Assembly (NCBI GenBank): GCA_030640885.1
Contig: DAOWIN010000140.1
Span: 1-5,847 of the forward strand
Origin: Candidatus Omnitrophota bacterium
Lineage (GTDB): Bacteria; Omnitrophota; 4484-213
Direction: 5' to 3'
DNA length: 5,847 nucleotides
The notes under the pieces were generated by a model. It had not been told where the DNA came from, searched no databases, and saw only the letters and a list, made by a program, of their open reading frames with translations. A program made the position numbers and the translations under genes. The first letter of the stretch is position 1. Each line of letters begins with the position of its first letter. Shown here in pieces: positions 5,777-5,847 of this stretch.

Positions 5777-5847
5777 ATATAAAATAATCATAAAACCTAA
5801 CAAGCTAATACAACTGACTATTTTCCGTGCTGAGATTGCCATGGAGA
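5777..5847. other. Downstream flank, no gene identified
   Basis: These 71 bases after the last stop are A+T-rich at first and then more mixed. No open frame of note, hairpin with a T-run or RNA gene is visible. ACCTAAC at 5795-5801 resembles one short attC core motif, but the window ends before any partner site could be seen. Confidence 0.4.

Noticed and set aside
5795..5847. Integron attC site (ACCTAAC after the last stop, GTTAGAT at 4839-4845 between the two genes)
   Set aside because: Each matches only a degenerate 7-base core. No paired R/L boxes or hairpin are seen in 4797-4855, and the downstream partner lies outside the window.

Overview
The window looks like a piece of an uncultured, probably anaerobic bacterial genome of modest to low G+C. 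Genes are tightly packed and overlapping. All five complete CDSs start with ATG, and TGA works as a stop (korB-like gene, gltX), so the standard code applies. Anaerobic or ferredoxin-based metabolism is inferred from the 2-oxoacid:ferredoxin oxidoreductase genes. The phylum cannot be fixed from this stretch.

Region 1 (1-3416) is one housekeeping-type operon on the + strand. It holds the C-terminal tail of an oxidoreductase alpha subunit, the beta (TPP-binding) subunit, the gamma subunit, glutamyl-tRNA synthetase (gltX) and the 16S rRNA m3U1498 methyltransferase (rsmE). Every junction overlaps, by 8, 4, 14 and 4 nt, which points to co-transcription and translational coupling. The promoter lies upstream of the window.

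Region 2 (3417-3785) is a 369-nt gap with no credible gene. It contains a roughly 207-bp inverted-repeat element built around heptamer tandem repeats. After that comes a cluster of three 10-bp half-sites (TTGTWGTAAA, in +/-/+ orientation) abutting the ribosome binding site of the next gene.

Region 3 (3786-5776) holds two accessory genes on the + strand, 59 nt apart. The first encodes a DUF1016/YhcG-type PD-(D/E)XK nuclease. The second encodes a three-part protein: zinc ribbon, winged-helix-like middle, and a C-terminal nucleoside 2-deoxyribosyltransferase-like (TIR-like Rossmann) domain. Both protein types fit a defence or mobile-DNA role better than housekeeping. Their cooperation is a hypothesis.

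The most distinctive signal is a set of 7-bp tandem repeats at three separate places: the alpha/beta subunit junction (53-80), inside gltX in frame (1636-1707), and the intergenic element (3542-3633). In gltX the repeats encode about 25 residues and take the place of the conserved segment that in other GluRS enzymes carries the zinc-binding or equivalent helical region. In the alpha subunit they encode the end of the protein and leave the next gene without a visible Shine-Dalgarno sequence.
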